Positions 17,148 through 26,752 of a stretch of DNA of 64,000 nucleotides are shown piece by piece (the stretch's first letter is position 1; each line of letters starts with the position of its first letter). The notes beneath the pieces were generated by a model that saw only the letters and a program-made list of their open reading frames with translations, was not told the origin of the DNA and made no database searches. The DNA is from Lachnospiraceae bacterium (GTDB lineage: Bacteria; Bacillota; Clostridia; Lachnospirales; Lachnospiraceae). The translations under genes and the position numbers were made by a program. Location of the stretch: contig SVEE01000004.1 in assembly GCA_015057525.1 (NCBI GenBank), forward strand, positions 62,001 through 126,000, read 5' to 3'.

Positions 17148-17391
17148 GGGTCTATAGAAATAAGTTCTCTCTCCAGACCACAAAAAATCTAAATCACCAC
17201 AATATTTCAAATTTTTTTGCCTCTTAAGGGTCTATAGAAAAAAATACATATCAAGACCCTACATTACGATAAAAACAGGGTCTATACAGGAAAAATTTCT
17301 GCATAGACCCCTCTAGGAATATTTTTGTATTATTTTTTCTTATATTTCATCAATTTTGGTTTTTTTCAACAACTTATTTTCTATAGACCCT
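17148..17391. repeat. Cluster of GGGTCTATAGAAA repeats in both orientations
   Basis: Exact 13-mers GGGTCTATAGAAA lie at 17148-17160 and 17228-17240, and the reverse complement TTTCTATAGACCC at 17378-17390. In between, 17227-17260 is an AGGGTCT...AGACCCT inverted pair, and 17278-17310 is a 33-bp imperfect palindrome beginning GGGTCTATACAG and ending GCATAGACCC. A weaker pair ends at 17178. The cluster lies between the kinase gene and the fru promoter. The remainder of the 16953-17545 gap holds the fru promoter and no gene. Confidence 0.65.
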
Positions 17392-17545
17392 CGCAATATT
17401 TCACACTATTTCAATACGCCACATGCATTATAGCTATATAACCTCTAGCTTCTCGAACACTTTTATGCATCAATAGTAAGCACCACCATCAAGGCACTTA
17501 ATGCATTCTGGGGATTTGGGACATCAATACTTTCATTCCTACCCC

Positions 17546-18517
17546 CTATACTGCCACATCAAAATAAACTTCAATTATAAATTTACTTCCTACAAGCTTA
17601 GCCACTATACTTCCTCCCATTCGCTCCACCATCTCTTTAGCTATGGCAAGTCCAAGTCCTGTAGACTTTTCCTTTCTGGATTTATCAGCCTTATAGAAGC
17701 GCTCAAACACCTGGGAAATATCCACATCCTCAGGGTGCGAAATAGAGTTTACACAAGTAAATACAATTTGCTTTGGTTGAATACCGGCATTTGCCTTATC
17801 TTTACTTTCTTTCAGATTAACATCAACCGAACCAGCAACCAGACCATAGGACAACTTAATATCACCCATGCCATGAACTAATGCATTCTTTATTACATTT
17901 GAAATAACTCTCTTAACTGCAATATCGTTACATAGCACCTTGTACGTTTTTTCATCTATGCTAAGCTCTGGCTCGAACCCCTTTTCCTTAAATATCTCAT
18001 AAAAAGAAAAAATTGTATCCAAAACAAGCTTAGTCATATCCTGTTTTTCCATATCAAGCTTATAATCCTGATTCTGTAATTTGGTATATGTAAAAAGCTC
18101 ATCCAGAAGGTCAGATAAATTTTCCATTCTTTCTTTCATAACACCAGCATATTGAAGTTTTTTATCCGCATCCTCCTCCGACATAAGAAGCTCAAAATAT
18201 CCTTTAAGTGATGTAAGCGGTGTTCTAATATCATGGGACACAGATGTAAGAGTTTCCTTCAAGCGTTTGTCCTTATTTAAAATAGCCACTTCCTTCTTAT
18301 TGTGAGTTTCGCACATCTCATTAATCAACTCTGCAAGTCTCACTATCTCTTTATCTGTAAGATCTGTTCTTATCCTGTGATTCGTAGTATCATTACTGAC
18401 AAACTGAATCTGGCGACAGATTAATTTAACCTGTCGCCTATATAAAATGTGTTTAATTGTGATGATAAGAAGTGCCATTAATAGCACTATTATAAGAACC
18501 AACTCCATATCATCCAA
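17546..18517 (-). CDS. Sensor histidine kinase, single membrane helix
   Basis: A 323-aa kinase with one amino-terminal helix (about 5-25) and no sensor domain, then a HAMP-like segment, His95 in SVSHDIRTPL, and an HATPase domain (IKNALVHG, GLGLAIAKEM). It is encoded 40 bp after an ABC permease and its likely partner regulator lies at the other side of the ATPase-permease pair. With no input domain it may read the transporter's state or bind it directly. Confidence 0.87.
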   Translation of the reverse strand: MDDMELVLIIVLLMALLIITIKHILYRRQVKLICRQIQFVSNDTTNHRIRTDLTDKEIVRLAELINEMCETHNKKEVAILNKDKRLKETLTSVSHDIRTPLTSLKGYFELLMSEEDADKKLQYAGVMKERMENLSDLLDELFTYTKLQNQDYKLDMEKQDMTKLVLDTIFSFYEIFKEKGFEPELSIDEKTYKVLCNDIAVKRVISNVIKNALVHGMGDIKLSYGLVAGSVDVNLKESKDKANAGIQPKQIVFTCVNSISHPEDVDISQVFERFYKADKSRKEKSTGLGLAIAKEMVERMGGSIVAKLVGSKFIIEVYFDVAV

Positions 18518-18557
18518 ACTCCTATCACTTCAAATAATTCGCTACTCTCACAGTCAT

Positions 18558-19478
18558 TTATGCTATATCCTTCTTAGCAAACCATGTGCATCCAATCACA
18601 TTATAAACAATTATTGTTATAATTCCAACTAAAAGTGCATGGGTAACTACATCTGTTCCAGAATCTAAATTAACATTACCAATATTTGATGTTACTAAGT
18701 ATTTAGCTATGTCGAAATCAAGCAATGCCTTAATTGGCATTGTAAGAAAAGCTGAAAATCCAGTATTTGCAAGCATTCCAATTGTGATACCCATAGTACT
18801 ACTTTTTGTAAGAGTTGTAATCATTGCCACTCCACTAATAAATGCAATATGTAGCAAAAATACCACTCCTATCTTTGGTATAAAGTCTCCCAAAACATCC
18901 TTACCAAAAGTCAAGTCTCCGCCATAGTGAATCATAAGGCAAATATACTCTGCCAAAGCCATAACTAAAAATGCAACAAGCATATAAGCAATCATAACTA
19001 TAAATTTTGAAAAATATATATTTATTCTTGATGTGGACTTTGACGCAATATTTTTTATAAAGCCACTATTTTGCTCTCTGTTAAAGAAAAGTACTACTGC
19101 AATTGTCATAAATATAAGCAATATACCACTAGTCATATCCTGATATAAATAATCAAGGTATGATGTTACTGTTCCATCTGCACGAATTGGTTGTTCTGAA
19201 ACAATACCAAGGTTTATCATTACTTCTTCGTCTTCATTTTCCACTTCTCCAATAAGAGAATCAACATCTCCATTTTCCATTGCAGCATCATTCCAGCCTG
19301 CTTCCATAGCGTCAGACACAGATTCATAATCTACATATTCCCCAGACTCTATTTCCTCCTCAGTCATACTTATTGTGGCTATGGAGAACACAGAAAAAAT
19401 ACAAACTATAACAAGTAGCACATACATACAAGCCATATGCACTGTTCTATAACTATTCATTCTAATAAGATTAAGCAT
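18558..19478 (-). CDS. ABC-2 type permease
   Basis: A 306-aa membrane protein: one helix near residue 20, an acidic extracytoplasmic stretch (about 45-115), then five helices. It resembles the membrane subunits of lantibiotic-immunity-type exporters. The ATG at 19478 overlaps the 3' end of the ATPase gene (…GAGAATGCTTAA), so translation is coupled. The site GGAGG lies inside the ATPase coding sequence. The histidine kinase gene follows. Confidence 0.8.
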   Translation of the reverse strand: MLNLIRMNSYRTVHMACMYVLLVIVCIFSVFSIATISMTEEEIESGEYVDYESVSDAMEAGWNDAAMENGDVDSLIGEVENEDEEVMINLGIVSEQPIRADGTVTSYLDYLYQDMTSGILLIFMTIAVVLFFNREQNSGFIKNIASKSTSRINIYFSKFIVMIAYMLVAFLVMALAEYICLMIHYGGDLTFGKDVLGDFIPKIGVVFLLHIAFISGVAMITTLTKSSTMGITIGMLANTGFSAFLTMPIKALLDFDIAKYLVTSNIGNVNLDSGTDVVTHALLVGIITIIVYNVIGCTWFAKKDIA

Positions 19479-20385
19479 TCTCCTCACCTCCAACTAACTC
19501 CAAGAAATAATTTTCTAATTTTTCTTGTACAACATTCAACAAACTAACTGATACATCTGCTTTAGCAAGCTCTTTGTTCAACGAGCCCATATTGTCTATC
19601 TTCTCGTAAATATATACAGTATCATTGCCAATAACCTTGTAATTCTTAATTCCCATTCCTTCAATTACAGGGCATGCTTTAGATACATCATCACATTTAA
19701 GTTCAATAAAATCACTACATTTTTCCGCAAGTTCTTCTTTGCTGAGTTCCTGAATAAGCTTACCTTTGTTGATTATTCCAAATGTATCTGCTATCTTATA
19801 AAGCTCCTCTAAGATATGACTGGATATCATAATCGTCATATTCTGTTCATCACGAAGCTTAAGAAGTATATCTCTTACCTCTGCTATTCCCTGTGGGTCA
19901 AGACCATTTATAGGCTCATCCAAAACAAGAAGGTCTGGTCCCCCAACTAAAGCCATCGCTATTCCAAGTCTCTGTCTCATACCTAAGGAATATTTTTTAA
20001 CTTTCTTTTTTCCAGCAGTTTCAAGTCCCACCTTAGCAAGCAGTTCTTCTATGTAACCCTGTTTGTGAATTCCAAGAGCAAGACATTTACATTTGAGATT
20101 TTGATAACCTGTAAGCTGTGGATATAACCCCGGTTCTTCTATAAGGTTTCCAACTCTTTCAGTCTGCTTCTTCACTGCTTCACCAGTACTCCCAAAGAGA
20201 CTAAGCTCTCCATTGGTAGGCGCGGAAAGCCCCGTAATCATTTTCATAAATGTTGTCTTACCTGCACCGTTTCTACCAATAAAACCATATATCTCACCGC
20301 GTTTTATGTGAATACTTACATTATCTACTGCCGTATGCTTACCATATACCTTGGTAAGTCCTTTTGTACTAACTACATAGTCCAT
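19471..20385 (-). CDS. ABC transporter ATP-binding protein
   Basis: A 304-aa ATPase of the lantibiotic/bacitracin exporter class. Walker A GRNGAGKTT (about 38-46), signature YSLGMRQR, Walker B LLVLDEPINGLD and the switch His in ISSHILEEL are intact. It drives the permease encoded in the overlapping gene downstream. It has its own promoter region (20453-20482) after the terminator of the response regulator. Confidence 0.87.
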   Translation of the reverse strand: MDYVVSTKGLTKVYGKHTAVDNVSIHIKRGEIYGFIGRNGAGKTTFMKMITGLSAPTNGELSLFGSTGEAVKKQTERVGNLIEEPGLYPQLTGYQNLKCKCLALGIHKQGYIEELLAKVGLETAGKKKVKKYSLGMRQRLGIAMALVGGPDLLVLDEPINGLDPQGIAEVRDILLKLRDEQNMTIMISSHILEELYKIADTFGIINKGKLIQELSKEELAEKCSDFIELKCDDVSKACPVIEGMGIKNYKVIGNDTVYIYEKIDNMGSLNKELAKADVSVSLLNVVQEKLENYFLELVGGEENA

Positions 20386-20452
20386 ATCGTTTCTCCTTCT
20401 TTATATTAATTCCTGTTGATAAGGCTATAATACACTATTATTTTAAAAATAA

Positions 20453-20482
20453 GGTCAAGAAATTTTAAAGAAAGTTTAAAGA
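20453..20482 (-). promoter_or_regulatory. Direct repeats and -35 upstream of the ATPase gene
   Basis: On the minus strand CTTTAAACTTT and CTTTAAAATTT repeat at 11-bp spacing and run into TTGACC (20453-20458). This is a typical layout for an OmpR-family regulator beside a -35. A TATTAT lies 20 nt downstream, a long spacer that suits an activated promoter. Confidence 0.45.
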
Positions 20483-20493
20483 TTATAAAAAAA

Positions 20494-20529
20494 GCATATC
20501 AGACTGTCAAAAATTACAGTCTAATATGC
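20494..20529 (-). terminator. Terminator after the response regulator
   Basis: GCATATTAGACTGT-like arms pair across a short loop and are followed by TTTTTTTAT on the minus strand. It splits the regulator from the ATPase-permease-kinase genes. Confidence 0.75.
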
Positions 20530-20536
20530 TCTCTTT

Positions 20537-21253
20537 TTACAACTTAAATCCAAGTCCCCAAACAGTTTCTATGTATTCCTGCTCAGTATATTTCTTAATT
20601 TTTTGTCTTATATTACTTATGTGAACATATATGGTTTTATCTTCACCCATGTAGTAATCATCCCATGCATATTCGTATATCTCATTCTTAGAAAATACCT
20701 TACCAGGATTTTTTAAGAATAGCTCCATAATCCTATATTCCTGGGCAGTAAGAGTTATACTGTTACCATTCACAACAAGTGCTTTGCTGTTTAAATCCAG
20801 ACTAAGTTCCCTATAATCAAGAGTGTTCTTACCTTTATTATCAGATACTTTTGAATCTTCTATCCCTGTTGCACTCGCATTAAAAGAATTAGCACTACTC
20901 ATTCTAAGTTGAACCTGAACCCTCGCTAATAGTTCTTTCAACTCAAAGGGTTTAGTCATATAATCATTAGCGCCAAGCGTCAACAAATCCACCTTAGTAT
21001 CAAGCTCATCCTTAGCAGAAAGAACAATGAACGGAATATTATTTTTCTCTCTTGTCTGTTTAAGAACTTCTTGACCTTCTACTCCTGGAAGCATAAGGTC
21101 AAGAATAACCAAATCAAATTTATCAACCTCTAATCTGAGCAAGCCTTCTGTCCCAGAAAAAGCGCTTACACAATCATAGCCTTCTTTTGAAAGGGCGGTT
21201 TTAATCATGCTGTTTATATCATTGTCATCTTCAACTATAAGAATCTTTGTCAT
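20537..21253 (-). CDS. OmpR-family response regulator
   Basis: A 238-aa regulator. The receiver domain has EDD at 8-10, Asp52 in VILDLMLPG and the Lys in MTKPF; the DNA-binding winged helix ends in VWGLGFKL. A linker of about 25 aa separates the two. It starts 7 bp after the ribbon-helix-helix gene and is probably read with it. The likely kinase is the one at 17546-18517, on the far side of the ABC genes. Confidence 0.88.
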   Translation of the reverse strand: MTKILIVEDDNDINSMIKTALSKEGYDCVSAFSGTEGLLRLEVDKFDLVILDLMLPGVEGQEVLKQTREKNNIPFIVLSAKDELDTKVDLLTLGANDYMTKPFELKELLARVQVQLRMSSANSFNASATGIEDSKVSDNKGKNTLDYRELSLDLNSKALVVNGNSITLTAQEYRIMELFLKNPGKVFSKNEIYEYAWDDYYMGEDKTIYVHISNIRQKIKKYTEQEYIETVWGLGFKL

Positions 21254-21260
21254 AGTCGCG

Positions 21261-21524
21261 CTATTCCTTTCGTCTTCTTACGCACTCAGCAAGAAGGTAT
21301 TCAATCTGACTGTTGATGGAACGGTAGTCCTCATCTGCCCACTTGGCAAGATCCTCCCAAAGACCAGGTGCAAGTCTAAGCAAAACCTGTTTTTTAGCCT
21401 TTTCTTTTTCTTTCATTTGCCTTTCTTTATTCTTTAAATCAGATTCCATCTGTTCCAGCTTTTTTATGCGTTCCTGTAAAGCCTTCTCTTTGGCGTCTAG
21501 GTCTTTTTCATCTGTATTTCCCAT
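21261..21524 (-). CDS. Ribbon-helix-helix (Arc-like) protein with coiled coil
   Basis: An 87-aa protein. Residues about 10-45 are a charged Lys/Glu coiled coil. The carboxy-terminal half (QVLLRLAPGLWEDLAKWAD, then RSINSQIEYLL) is an Arc/MetJ-type ribbon-helix-helix. I recall this kind of short Arc-like protein next to SPFH/band 7 genes in several Gram-positive bacteria, and here an SPFH gene lies 125 bp upstream. The ATG at 21524 is preferred to a GTG that is part of the GGAGGTG site. Function unknown; DNA binding is inferred. Confidence 0.75.
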   Translation of the reverse strand: MGNTDEKDLDAKEKALQERIKKLEQMESDLKNKERQMKEKEKAKKQVLLRLAPGLWEDLAKWADEDYRSINSQIEYLLAECVRRRKE

Positions 21525-21573
21525 GCAGTCAGTCACCTCCTTTATGTTTTTCTTGAATTTATCATGTTGTCAG

Positions 21574-21593
21574 TTATAAAGAAATCTTTATAA
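21574..21593. promoter_or_regulatory. 20-bp palindrome upstream of the ribbon-helix-helix gene
   Basis: TTATAAAGA, two bases, TCTTTATAA. It is centred about 60 bp before the start of the ribbon-helix-helix gene and could be its own operator. Confidence 0.35.
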
Positions 21594-21648
21594 TGCGCAC
21601 ATAACAACAAGAAGAATTGTAACTATGCTAAAAACAATAACTATCATA

Positions 21649-22689
21649 TTAATAAATTGAGCTGCTGTTGACAACAGGCTGAGCTTCCTTGCTGCCACAA
21701 AGAACTACAAGCAAGTTGCTAACCATAGCTGCCTTTCTCTCCTCGTCAAGAATAACAACCTCTTCCTCATTTAACTGGTCGATAGCCATCTTAACCATAC
21801 CAACAGCTCCCTCTACGATATCCTGTCTAGCTGCTACAATTGCTCTAGCCTGCTGTTTCTGAAGCATAGCTGCTGCAATCTCATCTGAGTAAGCAAGATC
21901 AGTAATCTTTACATCCTTAATCTCAATACCTGCCTCTACCACTTTTTCCTGAAGTTCAGCTTTCATACTCTCTGCAATCTCAACTGCACTTCCACGAAGT
22001 GTTTTCTCATCAGAATCTTCATCCATAACATCATATGGGTAAAGTCTTGCATTGTTTCTAATAATAGCATCACACTGTGTTGAAAGATACTTGTTATAAT
22101 TCTCAACATTAAATACTGCCTTAGTAGGGTTTGCAACCTTCCAGATAACTGCTGCACCAATGATAACAGGATTACCAAGTGCATCATTAACCTTCTGTTT
22201 TCTGTTATTTAATGTAATTGTCTTTGTAGATATTTTTTTATTTAGGCTTGACGTAGCAGTAACGCCTGTCTCTGTCTTATCAGTTGTACCTGGCTTTGTA
22301 AATGCTGTCGCAAGCTCATCAAATGCAGATGATGCTGTTGGATTATAGCATGCTGCAAATGGATTAATATAATAAAATCCTGCATTCTTAATAGTACCAT
22401 AATACTTACCAAAGAATGTATAAACTGCTGCCTCATTAGGATGAATAACCTTAAGTCCTGCAAACATTATGCAAAATACAACGAACAAAACCAATGACGC
22501 TGCAATAAGTATTCCGCCAAATGGCACTTTACCCTTATCACATAATAAACCACCACATATTACTCCTGCAACAGTAGCAATAAGTCCAAGAATAATACCG
22601 AACAATGCTGCCGCACCATTAGCCTTAGTAATCTCTTTTTCTACTACATCACTTACAACTAAATCTTTTGTTTCCACTTTTTCACTCAT
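21649..22689 (-). CDS. SPFH/band 7 domain membrane protein
   Basis: A 346-aa protein with two close helices (about 24-48 and 56-77) and then a band 7/SPFH domain (from [19 protein letters not shown]). It includes [20 protein letters not shown] and the Ala/Glu-rich [20 protein letters not shown] part. Such proteins form membrane microdomain scaffolds. The gene has a GGGAGG site and a region of 160 bp upstream that separates it from the permease gene. The Arc-like protein follows. Confidence 0.88.
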   Translation of the reverse strand: MSEKVETKDLVVSDVVEKEITKANGAAALFGIILGLIATVAGVICGGLLCDKGKVPFGGILIAASLVLFVVFCIMFAGLKVIHPNEAAVYTFFGKYYGTIKNAGFYYINPFAACYNPTASSAFDELATAFTKPGTTDKTETGVTATSSLNKKISTKTITLNNRKQKVNDALGNPVIIGAAVIWKVANPTKAVFNVENYNKYLSTQCDAIIRNNARLYPYDVMDEDSDEKTLRGSAVEIAESMKAELQEKVVEAGIEIKDVKITDLAYSDEIAAAMLQKQQARAIVAARQDIVEGAVGMVKMAIDQLNEEEVVILDEERKAAMVSNLLVVLCGSKEAQPVVNSSSIY

Positions 22690-22849
22690 AATAATTCCTC
22701 CCTCACATAATATCCACTTTAACTGGTTAGTATTTTTCGTTTGCGTTTCATAATCAACTTGATATCATTTTGATATCATCATAATACAACCAAGCAATCA
22801 ACTTGTCAATAGCATTTTTAAAAATATTATATGGAGCAAAATCTTACGA

Positions 22850-23614
22850 CTAAATATAATTCACGATAATTATAGCTACACCCATAATAGTGAGCACAAC
22901 ACCTGTTGCTCTGTTTAGCGTTTTTGCACTTGCTTTATTTGCAAAAACAGCCCCAATCCTTGCCCATAATAAAGTTGATAATACGCAGTATATAAGGCAT
23001 GTTAAATCAGGCATACCCCCTAAGGCAAAATGACTTACCGCACCGGTGAGTGCTGTAAACGTCATTATAAATACGCTTGTTCCAACTGCTGTTTTTAGTT
23101 CATATCCTAAAACACTTGTAAGAATAAGCAAAATCATCATACCTCCACCAGCACCAACAAATCCACATATCATACCTACAACAATTCCACTTACTACAGA
23201 CTGCATAAATCTTTTTTTAGAATCAACCTTTTCCATGCTTTCTTTTGTCGTCATAACAGGTCTTATTATGAATTTAATTCCCACCATAAGGGTCATAAAC
23301 ATAGAAAAACCACCCATAGCCGAATCCGGCATAAAGCTGGCTAAGTAACTTGATATAAAAGTAAACAAAAGAACGGTAAGCATCATTACCATTCCATTTT
23401 TTACATCTATATTTTTATTCTTTTTATATGTGTATGCACTTATTGCACTTGCCAAAACGTCACTTGCCAATGCTGTTCCTATTGCCTGATATGCCGGCAT
23501 CCCCAAAAACGCAATAAGCATAGGACTAATAACCGCAGCTGCTGAAAGACCTGCCAAACCAGTTCCAAGACCTGCGCCAATACCTGCGATAAAACATATT
23601 ATAAATTTGTACAT
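22850..23614 (-). CDS. TauE/SafE family sulfite exporter-like permease
   Basis: A 254-aa membrane protein of about eight helices. Its two homologous halves each begin with a glycine-rich motif (GAGLGTGLAGLSAAA near residue 14 and GFVGAGGGMMI near 152), as in TauE/SafE anion permeases that move sulfite, sulfonates or related anions. The substrate cannot be told. It has an AGGAG site and stands alone between SPFH and the YwlG-type gene. Confidence 0.88.
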   Translation of the reverse strand: MYKFIICFIAGIGAGLGTGLAGLSAAAVISPMLIAFLGMPAYQAIGTALASDVLASAISAYTYKKNKNIDVKNGMVMMLTVLLFTFISSYLASFMPDSAMGGFSMFMTLMVGIKFIIRPVMTTKESMEKVDSKKRFMQSVVSGIVVGMICGFVGAGGGMMILLILTSVLGYELKTAVGTSVFIMTFTALTGAVSHFALGGMPDLTCLIYCVLSTLLWARIGAVFANKASAKTLNRATGVVLTIMGVAIIIVNYI

Positions 23615-23676
23615 AACTAATCTCCTATCATTTTTTGTATCTTACTTCCAAAATGTGTCAATTACGTGAAGTACAT

Positions 23677-24264
23677 TTACAGCAATGTTTCATCATACAC
23701 AGCTCTTTCGCCACCAATAAATTTTGCTCTTGTTCTCGCACATACAATACGTGCTTCACCTATCTTTTTTTTATTCAAACGCAGAGGAACAGCCACCTCT
23801 TCAAGATGCATACCTATAAGTGTATCTCCTATATCCATACCTGCCTGTGCTTTTATATGCTCTACAGCTACAGGTGATTTAAAATTATTATATGCAGTAG
23901 TTGCAAATGAACCTCCTGCCTTAGGCTGTGGCACAACATTCACAATCTGTAAACGTTCTCTTTTTGCAACCTCTTTTTCAATTATAATTGCCCTGTTCAA
24001 ATGTTCACAGCATTGAGCTGCAATATAAATCCCCTTTGGTGATGTAACCTCATAAATACCTTTAAACAAAGTTTTCGCTACATCAACACTTGAAGCCGAA
24101 CCAATAGTATCGCCTGTCACCTCACTTGTAGAACAACCCACCACAAGAATGTCACCATCTCCCAAACCTGATTTTTCTATTAACTCAGTGGTTGCAGCCA
24201 CAGCGTCATTATATATGCTTTCTAAAATTTTTGAATCAGTTATCTCTTTTATTCTATCCATCAT
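23677..24264 (-). CDS. TIGR01440/UPF0340 family protein (YwlG-like)
   Basis: A 195-aa cytosolic protein of the UPF0340 family, widely kept in Firmicutes but of unproven function. Recognisable parts are VVGCSTSEVTGDTIGSASS, the Cys pair in AAQCCEHLNRA, and VPQPKAGGSFATTAY. The motif pattern suggests a small-molecule or metal site with cysteines. Two adjacent ATGs could start it; GGAG precedes both. No partner gene is implied by the context. Confidence 0.85.
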   Translation of the reverse strand: MMDRIKEITDSKILESIYNDAVAATTELIEKSGLGDGDILVVGCSTSEVTGDTIGSASSVDVAKTLFKGIYEVTSPKGIYIAAQCCEHLNRAIIIEKEVAKRERLQIVNVVPQPKAGGSFATTAYNNFKSPVAVEHIKAQAGMDIGDTLIGMHLEEVAVPLRLNKKKIGEARIVCARTRAKFIGGERAVYDETLL

Positions 24265-24343
24265 TTATCTCCTACAGTTCTATATTAAATAATAAAAAAT
24301 ATTTTATCACATTATATTCCAAATACAATAAATATAAAATGAA

Positions 24344-24373
24344 AAAACTCACCACATCTAAGTGATGAGTTTT
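24344..24373 (-). terminator. Terminator after the histidine kinase
   Basis: AAAACTCA and TGAGTTTT arms with an inner CAC/GTG pairing, ending in T-runs; it closes the ABC/two-component operon. Confidence 0.65.
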
Positions 24374-24376
24374 ATT

Positions 24377-26005
24377 CTACAATAAAACAACTATTTTAAA
24401 AACATTTTCTTCATAAGCTATCTTCATCTTATATCCATGGCTCTCAAGAATATTCTTAACAATAGTAAGTCCAATTCCACTTCCTGATTTATTACTTCTA
24501 CTATTATCACCTTTTACAAAAGGCTTCCATAAATCCGAAACATTATCTGAAGGCATCTTCTTGCACATGTTCTTCACAATAATTTTTTTCTTATCCAAGA
24601 TTACCTCTATGGTAGAATTATCATCGCAATACTTTACTGCATTACCTATAATATTATCGAAAGCTTGTAATATAAGCTGTTTCTCACCCTTTATAGAAAG
24701 TTCTCCATCTATATTAATAGACAAGCTTTTTTCTTCAATCCAAGAATCATATTTTTTTGTAGTCTCCTCAAAAATAGACCTGACATCAATTTGTTCTTTG
24801 TTAAACTTTATCTTCTTTCCCTCCACCTTAGACAAATCCAAAATATTTGCAATTAAGTTATTCATGTAATCTACATTATTAATGATTGACTCAGCATAGT
24901 AATCCTTCTTGTCGGTATGTACATTATTTTTCAAATTTTCTGCATATCCGGAAATTGCCATGAGAGGGCTTTTTAAATCATGAGCCATAGCATTTGTCAT
25001 AGTTCTTCTATAATCTTCCATGTCATAGCCTGCACGAAGCTTAACATATTTTAATCTTGCAGTTATAACAATTATCAAAATTGCCACAAGTGTTACCACT
25101 ACATAAAATGTTATAATTGGTCCCATGTATCTATCCATTAAATTCGATTCCTGTGCATTAAAAATTCTTATCTTGGTACCGTCTGCTAAAGTTATTAGGG
25201 ATGTACTAGCAACAAAAGAATCAAAAATTGAATATGAATTAATATACTCATAATTTTCAGCGTTATCATTTTCATAAAAGGATTTCGTATACCAATCTAA
25301 AATTTTAGATGCTCCATTTCCTTTTGCGCTACCGTATATGTTAGGCCCCACCATAACACTTTCAGTTCCATCAACAACATAATATTCATAGTCATCTGTA
25401 ATATCAGAACTAGGATGTAAATCAAACACTTCAATAATCGTCTCGCCAGTTTTCTTGGATATATATTCCACTTCTATTGTTCCAGGGAGAAATTTATTTC
25501 CTTTTAAATAACAATCCTCCATTCGGGTCGTATAATTTAAATATCCTTCATAATTGTATTCTTCGTGTAATTTCTTATATAAATCAACATACTCACCAAA
25601 ATAACTAGTATCACAGAAATAAACACTAGTGTTTGTCTCACCGGCCTTCATAAATGCTATAATCGCTATTTCTTCAGAATCACATATTTTTTCCTGTGTA
25701 TCTTCATAGTACAATGCACCCGCAGTAGAAAAGAACATGTCATTTCCCATATAAATCTTCATATTATTGCATAAATATTCAAGGTTTTCAGGATCAGTAA
25801 CATCTTTACCCTGCTCTTCAAACTCTCCAGATATAGAATATATCTTATTTACACACAAACTCTCCAGATACATAAAGTTAGATTCCATAGCCATAAAATA
25901 ATAGCCAAATGCAACACCTGAAAAAATATATAACAATAAAGCAAAAAAAGGTATACCTATAAGAAGTCGCTTTATTAATATTCCTTTAAATGTTTTTCTC
26001 TTCAT
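24377..26005 (-). CDS. Sensor histidine kinase with large extracytoplasmic domain
   Basis: A 542-aa kinase. The first helix is at about 14-35, a sensor domain of some 260 residues faces outward, and the second helix is at about 294-315. The phosphorylated His is in NAMAHDLKSPLMAI (about 343), and the HATPase domain has IIGNAVKYC and GSGIGLTIV. The sensor region has no motif I know. It is last in an operon behind a MacB-like ABC module and directly after its regulator (4 bp), so it probably senses a compound handled by that module. Confidence 0.88.
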   Translation of the reverse strand: MKRKTFKGILIKRLLIGIPFFALLLYIFSGVAFGYYFMAMESNFMYLESLCVNKIYSISGEFEEQGKDVTDPENLEYLCNNMKIYMGNDMFFSTAGALYYEDTQEKICDSEEIAIIAFMKAGETNTSVYFCDTSYFGEYVDLYKKLHEEYNYEGYLNYTTRMEDCYLKGNKFLPGTIEVEYISKKTGETIIEVFDLHPSSDITDDYEYYVVDGTESVMVGPNIYGSAKGNGASKILDWYTKSFYENDNAENYEYINSYSIFDSFVASTSLITLADGTKIRIFNAQESNLMDRYMGPIITFYVVVTLVAILIIVITARLKYVKLRAGYDMEDYRRTMTNAMAHDLKSPLMAISGYAENLKNNVHTDKKDYYAESIINNVDYMNNLIANILDLSKVEGKKIKFNKEQIDVRSIFEETTKKYDSWIEEKSLSINIDGELSIKGEKQLILQAFDNIIGNAVKYCDDNSTIEVILDKKKIIVKNMCKKMPSDNVSDLWKPFVKGDNSRSNKSGSGIGLTIVKNILESHGYKMKIAYEENVFKIVVLL

Positions 26006-26009
26006 AAAA

Positions 26010-26687
26010 TCACTCCACTATCTTATAGCCCTTTGTTATAACTGTTTTTATTTGACCGCCCGCTGCCCCTAGAGCATTTCTCAGTTTCTTGATATGATTA
26101 TCAACAACTCTGTCTGTTCCTTCAAAATCATATCCCCATATTCGTGTAAGTAATAATTCTCGGTCTATAACCAGATTTTTATTTTCCATTAAATATTTCA
26201 GTAATGCATATTGCTTTGGTGGCAAATCAACCTCTCTTCCTCCAACCGTAACAATAAGCTTTGCGGGATTTATAGTTATGTTTCCACACACTATTTCGCT
26301 ACTGCCAACCAGTCCCTTTGACCTTTTCAGCAAAGCATTAGTTTTAGCATAAAGTTCCGCAATAGAAAAAGGCTTTACGATATAGTCATCGCACCCCAAA
26401 TCATATCCGTATAACACATCCTCTTCTCTACCTCTTGCTGTTATAAATATAATAGGTACGATACTGTTTTTTCTAACTTCCTTACAGATTGTAAAACCAT
26501 CTGCTCCAGGCATCATTACATCTAGCATTATCAGATCATATTCATTCTCATAGACGCACTCAAGGCCTTCATCACCATCACAGGCTGTTTCTACATTTAT
26601 TTCTCCTTCACTTTTATCTGCAAAGAAATCTGAAATTACTTCTCTAATTTGATTGTCATCTTCGACAATTAAAATATTATATGCCAT
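26010..26687 (-). CDS. OmpR-family response regulator
   Basis: A 225-aa regulator: Asp56 in IMLDVMMPG, Lys in IVKPF, and a winged helix with WGYDFEGTDRVVDNHI. The ATG at 26687 was chosen because the ATG two codons before it is too close to the GGGGA site. It lies 65 bp after the FtsX permease gene, with no terminator between, and 4 bp before the kinase, so all five genes may share one transcript. Confidence 0.88.
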   Translation of the reverse strand: MAYNILIVEDDNQIREVISDFFADKSEGEINVETACDGDEGLECVYENEYDLIMLDVMMPGADGFTICKEVRKNSIVPIIFITARGREEDVLYGYDLGCDDYIVKPFSIAELYAKTNALLKRSKGLVGSSEIVCGNITINPAKLIVTVGGREVDLPPKQYALLKYLMENKNLVIDRELLLTRIWGYDFEGTDRVVDNHIKKLRNALGAAGGQIKTVITKGYKIVE

Positions 26688-26752
26688 TTGCATTCCCCTA
26701 ATTTCATAATTTATATATCTGTATCGTACCTAAATATCATCTTATATGTCAA

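Noticed and set aside
17148..17391. CRISPR array
   Set aside because: Repeats are 13 bp, lie in both orientations and have irregular spacing; no cas gene is present.
21594..21650. 18-codon hydrophobic open frame between SPFH and the ribbon-helix-helix gene
   Set aside because: No ribosome-binding site before its ATG and no partner RNA, unlike the peptide at 8025-8123.
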